In this document: in pieces, positions 35,495 through 46,300 of the stretch
Numbering within the stretch: position 1 is the stretch's first letter
How the letters are laid out: each line of letters opens with the position of its first letter
Origin: Phylloscopus collybita
Taxonomy: Eukaryota > Chordata > Aves > Passeriformes > Phylloscopidae
Length of the DNA: 64,000 bases
Direction: 5' to 3'
Assembly (NCBI GenBank): GCA_027886175.1
Contig: JAJNNQ010000097.1
Span: 129,001-193,000 of the forward strand
Program-made: the position numbers and the translations under genes
The notes under the pieces: generated by a model
Seen by the model: the letters and a program-made list of their open reading frames with translations, nothing else
Told to the model about the DNA's origin: nothing
The model's database searches: none

Positions 35495-35600
35495 CCCAGC
35501 CCCGGCGGAAGCGCTGACTCAGCAGCGCCCTTCCTGCTGACTCGGCATTTCCCCGTTGCTCAATCGCGGGGCCCCGGGGGGGCCACAAAACCCCAGAGCC
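35495..35600. promoter_or_regulatory. Non-repetitive island with two Maf-type (MARE) sites
   Basis: About 100 bp of unique sequence between two arrays. It holds CGCTGACTCAGCA at 35512-35524 and TGCTGACTCGGCA at 35535-35547, each one base from the palindromic Maf recognition element TGCTGACTCAGCA, with an AP-1 core TGACTCA in the first. TTGCTCAAT at 35556-35564 resembles a C/EBP site. An intronic enhancer is inferred from motif density only. Confidence 0.45.
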
Positions 35601-36085
35601 CGGAACGCCCCGACCCCAAAACCAGGAACCGGGAACGCCCCCACCCCAAAACTGGGAACTGGGAACGCCCCCACCCCAAAACCGGGAACTGGGAACGCCC
35701 CCACCCCAAAACCGGGAACACCCCGACCCCAAAACCGGGAACACCCCGACCCCAAAACCGGGAATGCCCCGACCCCAAAACCGGGAACACCCCGACCCCA
35801 AAACCAGGAACGCCACGATCCCAAAACCGGGAACTGGGAACGCCCCAATCCCAAAACCGGGAACGCCCCCACCCCAAAACCGGGAACTGGGAACGCCCCA
35901 ATCCCAAAACCGGGAACGCCCCGACCCCAAAACCAGAAACGTCCTGATCCCAAAACTGGGAACGCCCCGACCTCAAAACCAGAAACGCCCCGACCCCAAA
36001 ACCGGGAATGCCCTGAACCCAAAACCAGGAACGCCCTTACCCCAAAACTGGGAACGCACCGACCCCCAAATCAGAAACGCCCCCA
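35601..36085. repeat. Minisatellite, AAAACCGGGAACGCCCCGAC
   Basis: About 480 bp of 20-24-bp units with GGGAACTGGGAACGCCCC variants, followed by about 40 bp of less regular sequence before the exon-tail fragment. Confidence 0.92.
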
Positions 36086-36126
36086 CCCCAGATCCTGGAA
36101 AGCCGCGATCCCAAATCCCAGACCCA

Positions 36127-36159
36127 CTGCGGGCTCAGCCCCTTGGGCACGGGGCCCAG
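36127..36159 (-). pseudogene. Exon-tail fragment copied into the downstream intron
   Basis: About 33 bp match the 3' end of exon 37001-37107, differing at about 3 positions. The minus strand still reads GPVPKGLSPQ against [10 protein letters not shown] in the exon. The donor is altered (CAGTGGGTC instead of CAGCAGGTGCGG). It lies between two short-unit arrays and is too short to be an exon of its own. Confidence 0.7.
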
Positions 36160-36169
36160 GGGAAGCTGA

Positions 36170-36985
36170 AACCCCCCAGATCCCAGGAAAGCCCCAATCC
36201 CAATCCCAGGAAAGCCCCAATCCCAATCCCAGGAAAGCCCCAATCCCAGATCCCGGTAAAACCCCAATCCCAAATCCCAGGAAAGCCCTGAACCCAAATT
36301 CTGGGAAAGACCTGATTCTAAACCCAATCCTGACCTGATCCCAACCCCGATCCCAATCCCAACCCTGACTCAATCCCAACACCCAATCCCAAACCTGATC
36401 CCAACCCCAATTCCAATCCCGAACCCAACCCCAATCCCAACCCCCATCCCAATCCCAACCCTGACCCGATCCCAAACCCAATCCCGATCCCAACCCCAAC
36501 CCCAATCCCAACCCTGACCCGATCCCAATCCCAACCCCAACCCCGATCCCTACCCCAACCCCGATCCCAACCCCAACCCCGATACCAATCCCAACCCCGA
36601 TCCCAATCCCAACCCTGACCTGATCCCAATCCCAATCCTATCCCAATCCCAACCTCAACCCTGATCCCAATTCCAATCCCAAACCCAATCCCAATCCCAA
36701 CCCCAACCCCAACCCCGATCTCAACCCCAACTCCAATCCCAATCCCAACCCTGACCTGATCCCAATCCCAATCCTGACCCAATCCCAATCCCAATCCTAT
36801 CCCAATCCCAACCTCAACCCTGATCACAATTCCAATCCCAAACCCGATCTGATCCCAACCCCGATCCCAATCCCAATCCCAACCCCGATCCCAATCCCAA
36901 TCCCAACCCTGATCCCAATCCCAATCCCGATCCCAATCCCAATCCCAATTCCAACCCTGATCCCAATTCCAACCCCGATCCCACC
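36170..36985. repeat. Hexamer array (CCCAAT)n / (CCCCAA)n
   Basis: About 0.8 kb of short units, CCCAATCCCAACCCCGATCC and similar, ending about 15 bp from the donor of exon 37001-37107. Confidence 0.94.
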
Positions 36986-37000
36986 CCCCCCACCCCGCAC

Positions 37001-37107
37001 CTGCTGCGGGCTCAGCCCCTCGGGTGCGGGGCCCAGCTCCGGCCGCGGGTGCCGCGCGTCCGACACGGCCACCTCCAGGAACCCGGGATCCTCCTCCTCA
37101 GAGTCCC
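37001..37107 (-). CDS. ARHGEF10L: ARHGEF10L exon, acidic DSEEED to EGLSPQQ linker
   Basis: This 107-bp exon starts with GG, completing a glycine, and encodes [20 protein letters not shown] followed by [15 protein letters not shown], ending in phase 0. It is the acidic linker directly before the DH domain and matches the [13 protein letters not shown] signature of ARHGEF10L. The acceptor is CCCCAG|GGGACT and the donor CAGCAG|GTGCGG. A diverged copy of its last part lies downstream at 36127-36159. Three upstream exons (44005, the cassette and the alternative first exon) are all phase-compatible with it. Confidence 0.94.
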
Positions 37108-37115
37108 CTGGGGAG

Positions 37116-38650
37116 CCAAAAACCCCAAATCAATCAGCCCCGGGGGCTCCAAAAACCCCAAATCAGCCCCGGGGGCTCCAAAAACCCCAAATCAGCCTCG
37201 GGGGCTCCAAAAACCCCAAATCAGCCCTGGGAGCCAAAAACCCCAAATCAATCAGCCCCGGGGGCTCCAAAAACCCCAAATCAATCAGCCCCAGGGGCTC
37301 CAAAAACCCCAAATCAGCCCAGGGGGCTCCAAAAACCCCAAATCAGCCCTGAGCAAAAACCCCAAATCAGCCCCGGGAGCCAAAAACCCCAAATCAGCCC
37401 CAGAGAAAAACCCCAAATCAGCCCCAGGGGCTCCAAAAACCCCAAATCAGCCCCAGAGAAAAACCCCAAATCAGCCCCAGGGGCTCCAAAAACCCCAAAT
37501 CAGCCCTGAGCAAAAACCCCAAATCAGCCCCAGGGGCTCCAAAAACCCCAAATCAGCCCTGAGCAAAACCCCAAATCAGCCCTGGAGCAAAAACCCCAAA
37601 TCAGCCCCGGGGGCTCCAGGACCCCAAATCAGCCCCGGGGGTTCCAAAAACCCCAAATCAGCCCCAGGAGCCAAAAACCCCAAATCAGCCCCAGGGGCTC
37701 CAAAAACCCCAAACCAGCCCCAGGAGCCAAAAACCCCAAATCAGCCCCGGGGGCTCCAAAAATCCCAAATCAGCCCTGGGGGCTCCAAAAACCCCAAATC
37801 AGCCCCAGGGGCTCCAAAAACCCCAAATAAACCCGGGGGGCTCTGGGACCCCAAATCAGCCCTGAGCCAAAAATCCCAAATCAGCCCCAGGAACCAAAAA
37901 CTCCAAATCAGCCCAGGGGGCTCCAGGACCCCAAATGAGCCCCAGAGAAAAACCCCAAATCAGCCCCGGAGCCAAAAACCCCAAATCAGCCCCGGGGGCT
38001 CCAGGACCCCAAATCAGCCCCAGAGAAAAACCCCAAATCAGCCCCAGAGAAAAACCCCAAATCAGCCCTGGACCAAAACCCCAAATCAGCCCCAGGGGCT
38101 CCAAAAACCCCAAATCAGCCCCAGGGGCTCCAAAAACCCCAAATCAGCCCCGGAGCCAAAAACCCCAAATCAGCCCCGGGGGCTCCAGGACCCCAAATCA
38201 GCCCTGGAGCAAAACCCCAAATGAACCCTGGAGCAAAACCCCAAATGAACCCGGGGGGCTCTGGGACCCCAAATCAGCCCCGGAGCCAAAAACCCCAAAT
38301 CAGCCCCAGGAACCAAAACCCCAAATCAGCCCTGAGCCAAAAAACCCAAATCAGCTCCAGGAGCAAAAACCCCAAATCAGCCCCGGGGGCTCCAGGACCC
38401 CAAATCAGCCCCAGAGAAAAACCCCAAATCAGCCCCAGGGGCTCCAAAAACCCCAAATCAGCCCCGGGGGCTCCAAAAACCCCAAATCAGCCCCAGAGAA
38501 AAACCCCAAATCAGCCCCGGAGCCAAAACCCCAAATCAGCCCAGGGGGCTCCAAAAACCCCAAATGTGCCCGAGGGGCTCCAGGACCCCAAAGGACCCCG
38601 GGGGGCTCTGGGACCCCAAAACCCCAAATCAGCCCCGGGGGGCTCCGGGG
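37116..38650. repeat. About 30-bp minisatellite, AACCCCAAATCAGCCCCGGG
   Basis: A 1.5-kb array: AAAACCCCAAATCAGCCCC joined to GGGGGCTCCA, AGAGAAA or GGAGCCA variants. It starts right after the acceptor of exon 37001-37107. Confidence 0.95.
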
Positions 38651-39229
38651 CCATCCCGGGTCCTTCCAGAGCCGACCCCGGGATCAGCGGGGCCGGAGCG
38701 GGGAGGGGACAGGGAGGGTCCCGATCCCAAAAATCCCAAAAATCCACCCGGGATCAGCGGGATCAGCGCCTCGCCCTCGCTCCCGGGTTTTCCCGGGATC
38801 CTCGCTCCAGCGGGAAAGGGGGAAAGGAGCCGGGAAAAGCCAACGGGAGCGCAGGAAAAGCGGGAAGTTTCCGCTGTGGGGACCGGGAGAGCGGGGAGGG
38901 GACAGGGAGGGGACAGGGAGGGTCCCGATCCCAAAAATCCGCCCGGGATCACCGGGATCAGCACCTCGCCCTGGCTCCAAGGACGTCGGGAAACGGGAAA
39001 AGGAGCCGGGAAAAGGCAACGGGAAAAGGAGCCGGGAAAAGGCAACGGGAAAAGGAGCCGGGAGCGCAGGAAAAGCGGGAAGTTCCCGGTGTGGGGACCG
39101 GGACAGCGGGGAGGGGACAGGGAGGGTTCCATCCCAAAAATCCCAAAAATCCGGGATCAGCGCCTCGCCCTCGCTCCAAGGCAGCGGGAAAGGCGAGAAG
39201 GAGCCGGGAAAAGGAGCCGGGAGGGCAGG
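38651..39229. repeat. CpG-rich repeats, GGGAAAAGGAGCCGGGAAAA
   Basis: About 580 bp made of three loosely repeated blocks, each with GGGATCAGCGCCTCGCCCTC-type and GGGAGGGGACAGGGAGGGT sequence. It is CpG-rich and lies downstream of the candidate alternative first exon. Confidence 0.8.
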
Positions 39230-39610
39230 AAAACCGGGAATCGCAGAAGCGGGAAGCGCAGGAAAACCGGGAAGCACAGGAGAAGCGGGAAGCGCAGGAA
39301 ACCCGGGAATCGCAGAAGCGGGAATCGCAGGAAAACCGGGAATCGCAGAAGCGGGAATGGCAGGAAAACCGGGAATCGCAGAAGCGGGAAGCACAGCAAA
39401 GCCGGGAATCGCAGGAAAACCGGGAAGCGCAGGAAACCCGGGAATCGCAGGAAAACCGGGAATCGCAGGAAAGCCGGGAATCGCAGGAAAGCCGGGAAGC
39501 GCAGGAAAGCCGGGAAGCGCAGGAAAGCCGGGAAGCGCAGGAAAGCCGGGAAGCGCAGGAAAGCCGGGAAGCGCAGGAAAGCCGGGAATCACAGGAAAGC
39601 CGGGAAGCGC
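39230..39610. repeat. 18-bp minisatellite, GAAGCGCAGGAAAGCCGG
   Basis: About 21 copies, CpG-rich, ending about 20 bp from the donor of the candidate first exon (GAATCGCAGGAAAACCGG variant). Confidence 0.95.
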
Positions 39611-39629
39611 CGGAGCGCGCAGCCCTCAC

Positions 39630-39747
39630 CCGAGGCAGCCGAGGAGGAGGAGCAGGAGCGAGCCAAGGAAAGCTCGGGATGGGCCCGGGAGGGTTCGGGA
39701 TCAGCCGGGGGAAGCTCGGGACGGGAGCGCGGCCGCCGCCTCCACAT
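39630..39747 (-). CDS. ARHGEF10L: Candidate alternative first coding exon of ARHGEF10L
   Basis: A non-repetitive, CpG-rich block has an ATG at 39747 and 39 codons beginning MWRRRPRSRPELPPADPEPS and ending in a serine-rich SCSSSSAAS. The donor is CTCGG|GTGAGG, leaving one base. That phase joins exactly to exon 37001-37107 (G|GG, then DSEEED), so a product from here would lack the N-terminal region but keep DH and PH. The start has G at -3 but T at +4. An upstream ATG at about 39764 reads another frame that cannot join the next exon in frame. No acceptor is apparent upstream. The call is inference; transcript evidence is needed. Confidence 0.55.
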
Positions 39748-39774
39748 GGCCCCGGAGCCATCCCGGGACAGGAA

Positions 39775-40272
39775 CGCCGGGCTGGGCCGGGCCGGGCCGG
39801 GCCGGGCTGGGCTGGGGCAGGAGGGGAGGGACGGGCTGGGCCGGGCCGGGCTGGGCTGGGCTGGGGCAGGGAGGGGAGGGACGGGCTGGGCTGGGCCGGG
39901 CTGGGCTGGGCTGGGCTGGGGCGAGGAGGGAAGGGCCGGGCCGAGCCGAACCGGGCCGAGCCGAGCTGGGCTGGGAGAGAAGGGCCGGGCTGGGCCGGGC
40001 TGGGCTGGGGCAGGAGGGAAGGGCCGGGCCGAGCCGAGCCGGGCCGGGCTGGGGCAGAGAGGGGAGGGAAGGGCCGGGATGAGCCGGGCCGAGCCGGGCC
40101 GGGCTGGGCTGGGCAGAGAGGGGAGGGAAGGGCCGGGCCGAGCCGAGCCGGGCTGGGCTGGGCAGGGAGGGGAGGGCCGGGCCGGGCCGGGCCGAACCGA
40201 GCCGAGCCGGGCCGGGCTGGGCAAAGAGGGGAGGGAAGGGCCGGGCCGGGCTGGGCTGGGCTGGGGTGCCCG
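39775..40272. repeat. GGGCC/GGGCT pentamer array
   Basis: About 0.5 kb of GGGCCGGGCTGGGCTGGG with GGCAGAGAGGGGAGGGAAGG spacers. It lies directly upstream (sense) of the candidate first exon, where a promoter would be expected; 40273-40375 is unique GC-rich sequence. Confidence 0.93.
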
Positions 40273-40375
40273 GAGCCTTTTCCTTCCCCAATTTTCGGCT
40301 CCTCCTCCTCCTCCTCCTCCTCCTGCCCGGGACGGCCCCAAAGCCGCGCTGGGCCCGCGGGAACGGGGGAGTGAT

Positions 40376-41470
40376 CCCAGGGGAAACTGCGGGGATGGGA
40401 ATGGATCCCGCGGGAATGGGAATAGATCCCATGGGAAACTGCGGGGATGGGAACAGATCCTGTGGGAATGGGAACAGATCCCAGGGGAACTGCGGGGATG
40501 GGAACAGATCCTGTGGGAATGGGAACAGATCCCAGGGGAAACTGCGGGGATGGGAACAGATCCTGTGGGAATGGGAACAGATCCCACGGGAATGCTCTGG
40601 GAATGAGGCACACTCAGCGGATCCCATGGGAATGGGGCACACACAGAGCTGATCCCATGGGAATGGGGCACACACACAGCCGATCCCATGGGAATGGTGA
40701 TCCCATGGGAATGGGGCACACAGAGCCGATCCCATGGGAATGGGGCACACACACAGCCGATCCCATGGGAATGGGGCACACACAGAGCTGATCCCATGGG
40801 AATGGGGCACACACACAGCCGATCCCGTGGGAATGGTGATCCCATGGGAATGGGGCACACACACAGCCGATCCCATGGGAATGGGGCACACACTCAGCCG
40901 ATCCCATGGGAATGGGGCACAGAGCGGATCCCATGGGAATGGGGCACACACAGAGCCGATCCCATGGGAATGGGGCACACACAGAGCTGATCCCATGGGA
41001 ATGGGGCACACACAGCTGATCCCATGGGAATGGGGCACACACACAGCCGATCCCATGGGAATGGGGCACACACAGCTGATCCCATGGGAATGGGGCACAC
41101 ACACAGCCGATCCCATGGGAATGGGGCACATACAGAGTGGATCCCATGGGAATGGGGCACACACAGAGTGGATCCCATGGGAATGGGGCACACACAGAGC
41201 CGATCCCATGGGAATGGAGCACAGAGCCGATCCCATGGGAATGGGGCACACACAGAGCCGATCCCATGGGAATGGTGATCCCATGGGAATGGGGCACACA
41301 CAGAGCTGATCCCATGGGAATGGGGCACAGAGTGGATCCCATGGGAATGGGGCACACACAGAGCCGATCCCATGGGAATGGAGCACAGAGCGGATCCCAT
41401 GGGAATGGGGCACACACAGCCGATCCCATGGGAATGGTGATCCCATGGGAATGGGGCACACACAGAGCCA
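40376..41470. repeat. About 31-bp minisatellite, GATCCCATGGGAATGGGGCA
   Basis: About 1.1 kb of GATCCCATGGGAATGGGGCA plus CACACAGAGCC. The palindrome ATCCCATGGGAT is partly preserved. It ends about 70 bp from the cassette exon. Confidence 0.95.
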
Positions 41471-41539
41471 ATCCCCCGGGAAGCTGCAGGCACCGGGGAT
41501 CCAGCGGGATCGATCGATCCCGCCTCCCCTGGATCCTAC

Positions 41540-41632
41540 CTGCCCTCGGCTGCTCCAGGGAAACCCAGGAGCTCCGGCGGGAGCGCGGCGGCTTCTCCGC
41601 CTCGGCCGCGCTCCTCCTGCGCTCCCCGTCCC
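41540..41632 (-). CDS. ARHGEF10L: Candidate 93-bp cassette exon of ARHGEF10L
   Basis: A short non-repetitive block has an acceptor (CCCGCAG|GGGACG), a donor (GGCAG|GTAGGA) and an open frame of 31 codons. It is phase 1 at both ends, so inclusion adds residues DGERRRSAAEAEKPPRSRRS plus SWVSLEQPRA without moving the frame of the flanking exons. I do not recognise the segment with certainty from the family. It is basic and serine-rich, lies immediately ahead of the DSEEED block, and stands out as unique sequence between two arrays. Exact phase agreement with both neighbours is the main support; skipping also gives an in-frame product. Confidence 0.68.
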
Positions 41633-41639
41633 CTGCGGG

Positions 41640-42492
41640 ACAGGGAAAACCCCCGGGAATCGGGAATTCAGGAGAAACCCCCGGGAATCGGGAATTCAGG
41701 AGAAATCCCCAGGGAAAAATCCAGGGGAAAACCCCCGGGAATCAGGAATTCAGGGGAAATCCCCAGGGAAAACTCCAGGGGAAAACCCCCGGGAATCAGG
41801 AATTCAGGGGGAACCCCCGGGAATTGGGAATTCAGGGGGAACCCCCAGGAATCAGGAATTCAGGAGAAATCCCCAGGGAAAACTCCAGGGGAAAACTCCC
41901 GGGAATTGGGAATTCAGGGGAAATCCCCAGGGAAAATTCCAGGGGAAACCCCCGGGAATCGGGAATTCAGGGGGAACCCCTGGGAATCGGGAATTCAGGG
42001 GGAACCCCTGGGAATCGGGAATTCAGGGGGAAATCCACAGGGAAAACTGCCGAGGAAAACCCTTGGGAATTGGGAATTCAGGGGAAATCCCCAGGGAAAA
42101 ATCCAGGGGAAAACCCCCGGGGAATTGGGAAATCAGGGAGAAATCCCCAGGGAAAAATCCAGGGGAAAACCCCAGGAATCGGGAATTCAGGGGAAATCCT
42201 GAGGGAAAAATCCAGGGGAAAACTCCTGGGAATTGGGAAATCAGGGGAAAACCCCGGGAAAAAATCCAGGGGAAAATCCCTGGGAATTGGGAAATCAGGG
42301 GAAAACCCCAGGAATCGGGAATTCAGGGGAAATCCCCAGGGAAAACTCCAGAGGGAAATCCCCAGGAATTGGGAATTCAGAGAAAATCCCCAGGGAAAAA
42401 TCCTGGGGAAAGCCTCTTGGGAATTGGGAATTCAGGGGAAAAATCCTGAGGGAAAAAATCCAGGGGAAAACCCTGGGAATCGGGAATTCAGA
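41640..42492. repeat. About 42-bp minisatellite, GGGAATTCAGGGGAAATCCC
   Basis: A 0.85-kb array of GGGAATTCAGGGGAAATCCC plus CAGGGAAAAATCCAGGGGAA, starting within 10 bp of the acceptor of the cassette exon. Confidence 0.94.
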
Positions 42493-43968
42493 TTCCAAGG
42501 CCAGGATCCCCAGACCAGGATCCTGGATCAGGATTCCCAGATCAGGATCCCAGACCAGGATTCTGGGGCCAGGATTCCCAGACCAGGATTCCCAGACTAA
42601 GATTCCAGACCAGGACTCCCGGACCAGGATTCCAATGCCAGGATTCCCAGACCAGCATTCCCAGACCAGCATTCCCAGGGCCCGGATTTCCACACCAGGA
42701 TTCCCAAACCAGGATTCCCAGACCAGGATCCCAGGATCAGCATTCCCAGACCAGGATTCCCAGATCAGGATTCCTGGACCAGGATTCCCAGACCAGGATT
42801 CTGGGATCAGGATCTCACAGCCAGGATTCCCAGACCAGGATTTCCAAACCAAGATCGCACACCAGGATTCCCACACCAGGATTCCCAGGCCAGGATTCCC
42901 ACACCAGGATTCCCACACCAGGATTCCCAGACCAGGATTCCCAGACCAGGATTCCCAAGGCCAGGATCTCAGAGCCAGGATTCCCATGCCAGGATTCCCA
43001 GATCAGGATCCCAGACCAGGATTCCCAGATCAGGATCCCAGACCAGGATTCCCACACCAGGATTCCAGGATCAAGATCCCAGGGCCAGGATTCCCAGACC
43101 AGGATTCCCAGATCTCAGGATTCCCAGACCAGGATTCCCAGGCCAGGATTCCCAAACCAGGATTCCCAGACCAGGATCCCAGGATCAGCATTCCCAGACC
43201 AGGATTCCCAGATCAGGATTCTGGGATCAGGATCTCCCAGACCAGGATTTCCAGGGCCAGGATTCCCAGATCAGGATTCCTGGACCAGGATTCCCAGACC
43301 AAGATTCTGGGATCAGGATCTCAGAGCCAGGATTCCCAGGGCCAGGATTCTCACACCAGGATTCCAAGATCAGGATTCCCAAGGCCAGGATTCCCGGGAT
43401 CAGGATTCCCGGGATCAGGACTCCGGGATCAGGATTCCCACACCAGGATTCCAGGATCAAGGTCCCAGGACCAGGATTCCCATGCCAGGATTCCCAGATC
43501 AGGATTCCCGGACCAGGATTCCCAGACCAGGATTCCCAGGCCAGGATTCCCAGGGCCAGGATTCCCAGACCAGGATTCCCATGCCAGGATTCCCACACCA
43601 GGATTCCAGGATCAGGATTCCCAGACCAGGATCCCACACCAGGATTCCCAAGGCCAGGATTCCCACGCCAGGATTCCAGGATCAGCATTCCCAGGACCAG
43701 GATTCCCGGGACCAGGATTCCGGGATCAGGATTCCCACACCAGAATTCTGGGATCAGGATCTCAGAGCCAGGATTCCCAGACCAGAATTCCCAAGGCCAG
43801 GATTCCCAGACCAAGATCCCACACCAGGATTTCCGGACCAGGATTCCCAGATCACGATTCCCACACCAGGATTCCCAGACCAAGATCCCAGGGCCAGGAT
43901 TCCCACACCAGGATTCCCACACCAGGATCCCCAGACCAGGATTCCCAGACCAGCATTCCCACCCCAGG
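42493..43968. repeat. 15-bp minisatellite, CCAGGATTCCCAGAC
   Basis: About 95 copies with CACACCAGG, GATCAGGATT and GGGCCAGG variants. The 15-bp unit keeps one frame open (PGFPD-like), which is an artefact. Confidence 0.95.
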
Positions 43969-44004
43969 ATCCCGGTCCCCCCGTTCCCGTTCCCGCCGTC
44001 TCAC

Positions 44005-44113
44005 CTGCGCCGTCGCGGCGCTGCAGGAAGGTGACCCTGCGCAGCACGGCCATGCGCGTGCGCTCCAGCCCGTCCTTGGTGCCGCTGCGCGCCGCCCGCA
44101 TCAGCTGCGACAC
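44005..44113 (-). CDS. ARHGEF10L: ARHGEF10L exon, [13 protein letters not shown] block
   Basis: This 109-bp exon encodes [20 protein letters not shown], then [16 protein letters not shown], and ends one base into a glycine codon. The SGTKDGLE motif is strongly conserved between ARHGEF10 and ARHGEF10L. The acceptor is GTTGCAG|GTGTCG and the donor GCAG|GTGAGA. The phase-1 end can join the cassette exon 41540-41632 or skip directly to 37001-37107, both in frame. It sits between the TGTCCGTC microsatellite and the CCAGGATTCCCAGA array. Confidence 0.93.
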
Positions 44114-44117
44114 CTGC

Positions 44118-45172
44118 AACACACCGGCTGTCCGTCCGTCTGTCCATCCGTGTGTCCGTCTGTCCGTCCGTCCGTCTGTCCATCTGTCTGTCTGTCTGTC
44201 CATCTGTCTGTCCGTCCGTCTGTCCGTCTGTCCGTCCGTCCGTCTGCCTGTCTGTCCGTCTGTCCGTCTGTCCGTGTGTCCATCTGTCTGTCTGTCCGTC
44301 TGTCTGTCTGTCCATCTGTCCATCCGTCTGTCCGTCTGTCCGTCTGTCTGTCTGTCTGTCCGTCTGTCCGTCTGTCTGTCTGTCCGTCCGTCTGTCCATC
44401 TGTCTGTCTGTCTGTCTGTCCATCCATCCGTGTGTCCGTCCGTCTGTCCATCTATCCGTTCGTCCGTCTGTCTGTCGATCTCTCTGTCCATCTGTCTGTC
44501 CATCCAGCTATCTGTCCGTCTGTCTGTCCATCTGTCCGTCTGTCAGTCCATCCGTCTGTCTGTCCGTCTGTCTGTCTGTCCATCTATCCATCCGTCTGTC
44601 CGTACGTCTGTCCATCTCTCTGTCCATCTGTCCGTCTGTCTGTCTGTATGTCTGTCCGTCCATCTGTCCATCCGTCTGTCCGTCTGTCTGTCCGTCCGTC
44701 TGTCCATCCATCTGTCCATCTGTCCGTCTGTCCGTCCGTCTGTCTGTCCTTCTGTCCGTCCGTCTGTCAGTCCATCCGTCTGTCTGTCCGTCTGTCTGTC
44801 TGTCCATCTATCCATCCGTCTGTCCGTACGTCTGTCCATCTCTCTGTCCATCTATCCGTCTGTCTGTCTGTATGTCTGTCCGTCCATCTGTCCATCCATC
44901 TGTCCGTCCGTCTGTCCGTCTGTCTGTCCGTCCGTATGTCTGTCTGTCCATCTGTCTGTCCACCCGTCTGTCTGTCTGGCCACCCATCTATCAGTCCGTC
45001 CGTCCGTCCATCTGTCCGTCCTTCTGTCTGTCTGTCTGTCCGTCCATCTGTCAGTCCACCTGTCTGTCTGGCCGGTCGTCCGTCTGTCCGTCCGTCCATC
45101 CATCCATCCATCCATCTGTCAGTCCGTCTGTCCGTCTGTCTGTCCGTCTGTCCGTCTGTCCATCCGTCCATC
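44118..45172. repeat. Tetramer array (TGTC/CGTC/CATC)n
   Basis: A 1.05-kb array of TGTCTGTCCGTCCATC-type tetramers, starting 5 bp from the acceptor of exon 44005-44113. It gives a pyrimidine-poor, GACA/GACG-rich sense strand. Confidence 0.96.
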
Positions 45173-46300
45173 CGCAGCCTGGCACCACCATCGCGGTGCC
45201 GGGATCGGCGCCGGGATCAGCGGGATGAGCGCAGGGGTCAGAGGGATCAGTGTGGGATCTGTCAGCCTGTCCGTCCGTCCGTCTGTCCATCCATCCGTCT
45301 GTCTGTCCGTCCGTCCATCCATCCATCCGTCTGTCCGTCCGTCTGTCTGTCCACAGCCCGGCACCGCCGCCACAGCGTCGGGATCGGCGCCGGGATCAGC
45401 GGGATCAGTGCAGGGATCCGTCCGTCCATCCGTCCGTCCGTCCGTCCATCTGTCCGTCCGTCCGTCCGTCTGTCTGTCCATCTGTCTGTCCGTCCATCTG
45501 TCTGTCCGTCCATCCGCAGCCCGGCACCGCCACCGCAGCGCCGGGAGCGGCGCCGGGATCGGCACCAGAGCAGCACCGGGATCACCGGGATCGGCACAGG
45601 GATCAGAGGGATCAGTGCGGGACCGGGGCAGGGATCAGCGCAGGGATCAGAGGGATCAGTGCGGGATCAGTGCAGGGATCGGTGCAGGGATCACCGGGAT
45701 CAATGCAGGGATCAGCACAGGGACCAGCGCAGGGATCACAGGGATCGGTGCCAGATCAGCGGGATCAGCACAGGGATAGAGGGATCAGTGCGGGATCAGC
45801 GCAGGGATCAGCGCAGGGATCAGTGCAGGGATCACCAGGATCAGCACCGGGATCAGCACAGGGATAGAGGGATCAGTGCACAGATCACCAGGATCGCAGA
45901 GATCGCAGGGATCACCACACGGATCACAGGGATCAGCACAGGGATCACTGGGATCACAGGGATCCGCGTGGGGATCACGGAGATCACCGGGATCAGTGCA
46001 CAGATCACCGGGATCACAAGGATCAGCGCAGGGATCACGGGGATCAAAGAAAACCTCCCCGGGATCCCAGGGGACACCAGGATCCCAGGGATCACTGGGA
46101 TCACCAGAGAGATCACTGGGATCGCAGGGATCACCAGCACAGGGATCACACGGAGCACCGGGATCATCTCAGGGACCACCCAGATCCCAGGGATCACCTC
46201 AGGGATCCTCTCAGGGATCCCAGGGATCATCACAGGAGGCACCAGGATCACCACTGGGATCTCAATCACCAGGATCTCAGGGATCACCTCAGGGTGATCG
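45173..46300. repeat. Tetramer blocks with three inserted modules, then GGGATCAGCGCA array
   Basis: Modules beginning CCGCAGCCTGGCACC, or CACAGCCCGGCACC, and containing GGGATCGGCGCCGGGATCAG occur at about 45172, 45353 and 45516, separated by TGTCCGTC repeat. From about 45600 a GGGATCAGCGCAGGGATCAC array continues to 46300. Confidence 0.88.

Noticed and set aside
42233..46297. A 1354-codon plus-strand frame (PGFPDQDS then CPSVRLSVC repeats)
   Set aside because: It follows the 15-bp array and the TGTC tetramer array and crosses exon 44005-44113 on the wrong strand.
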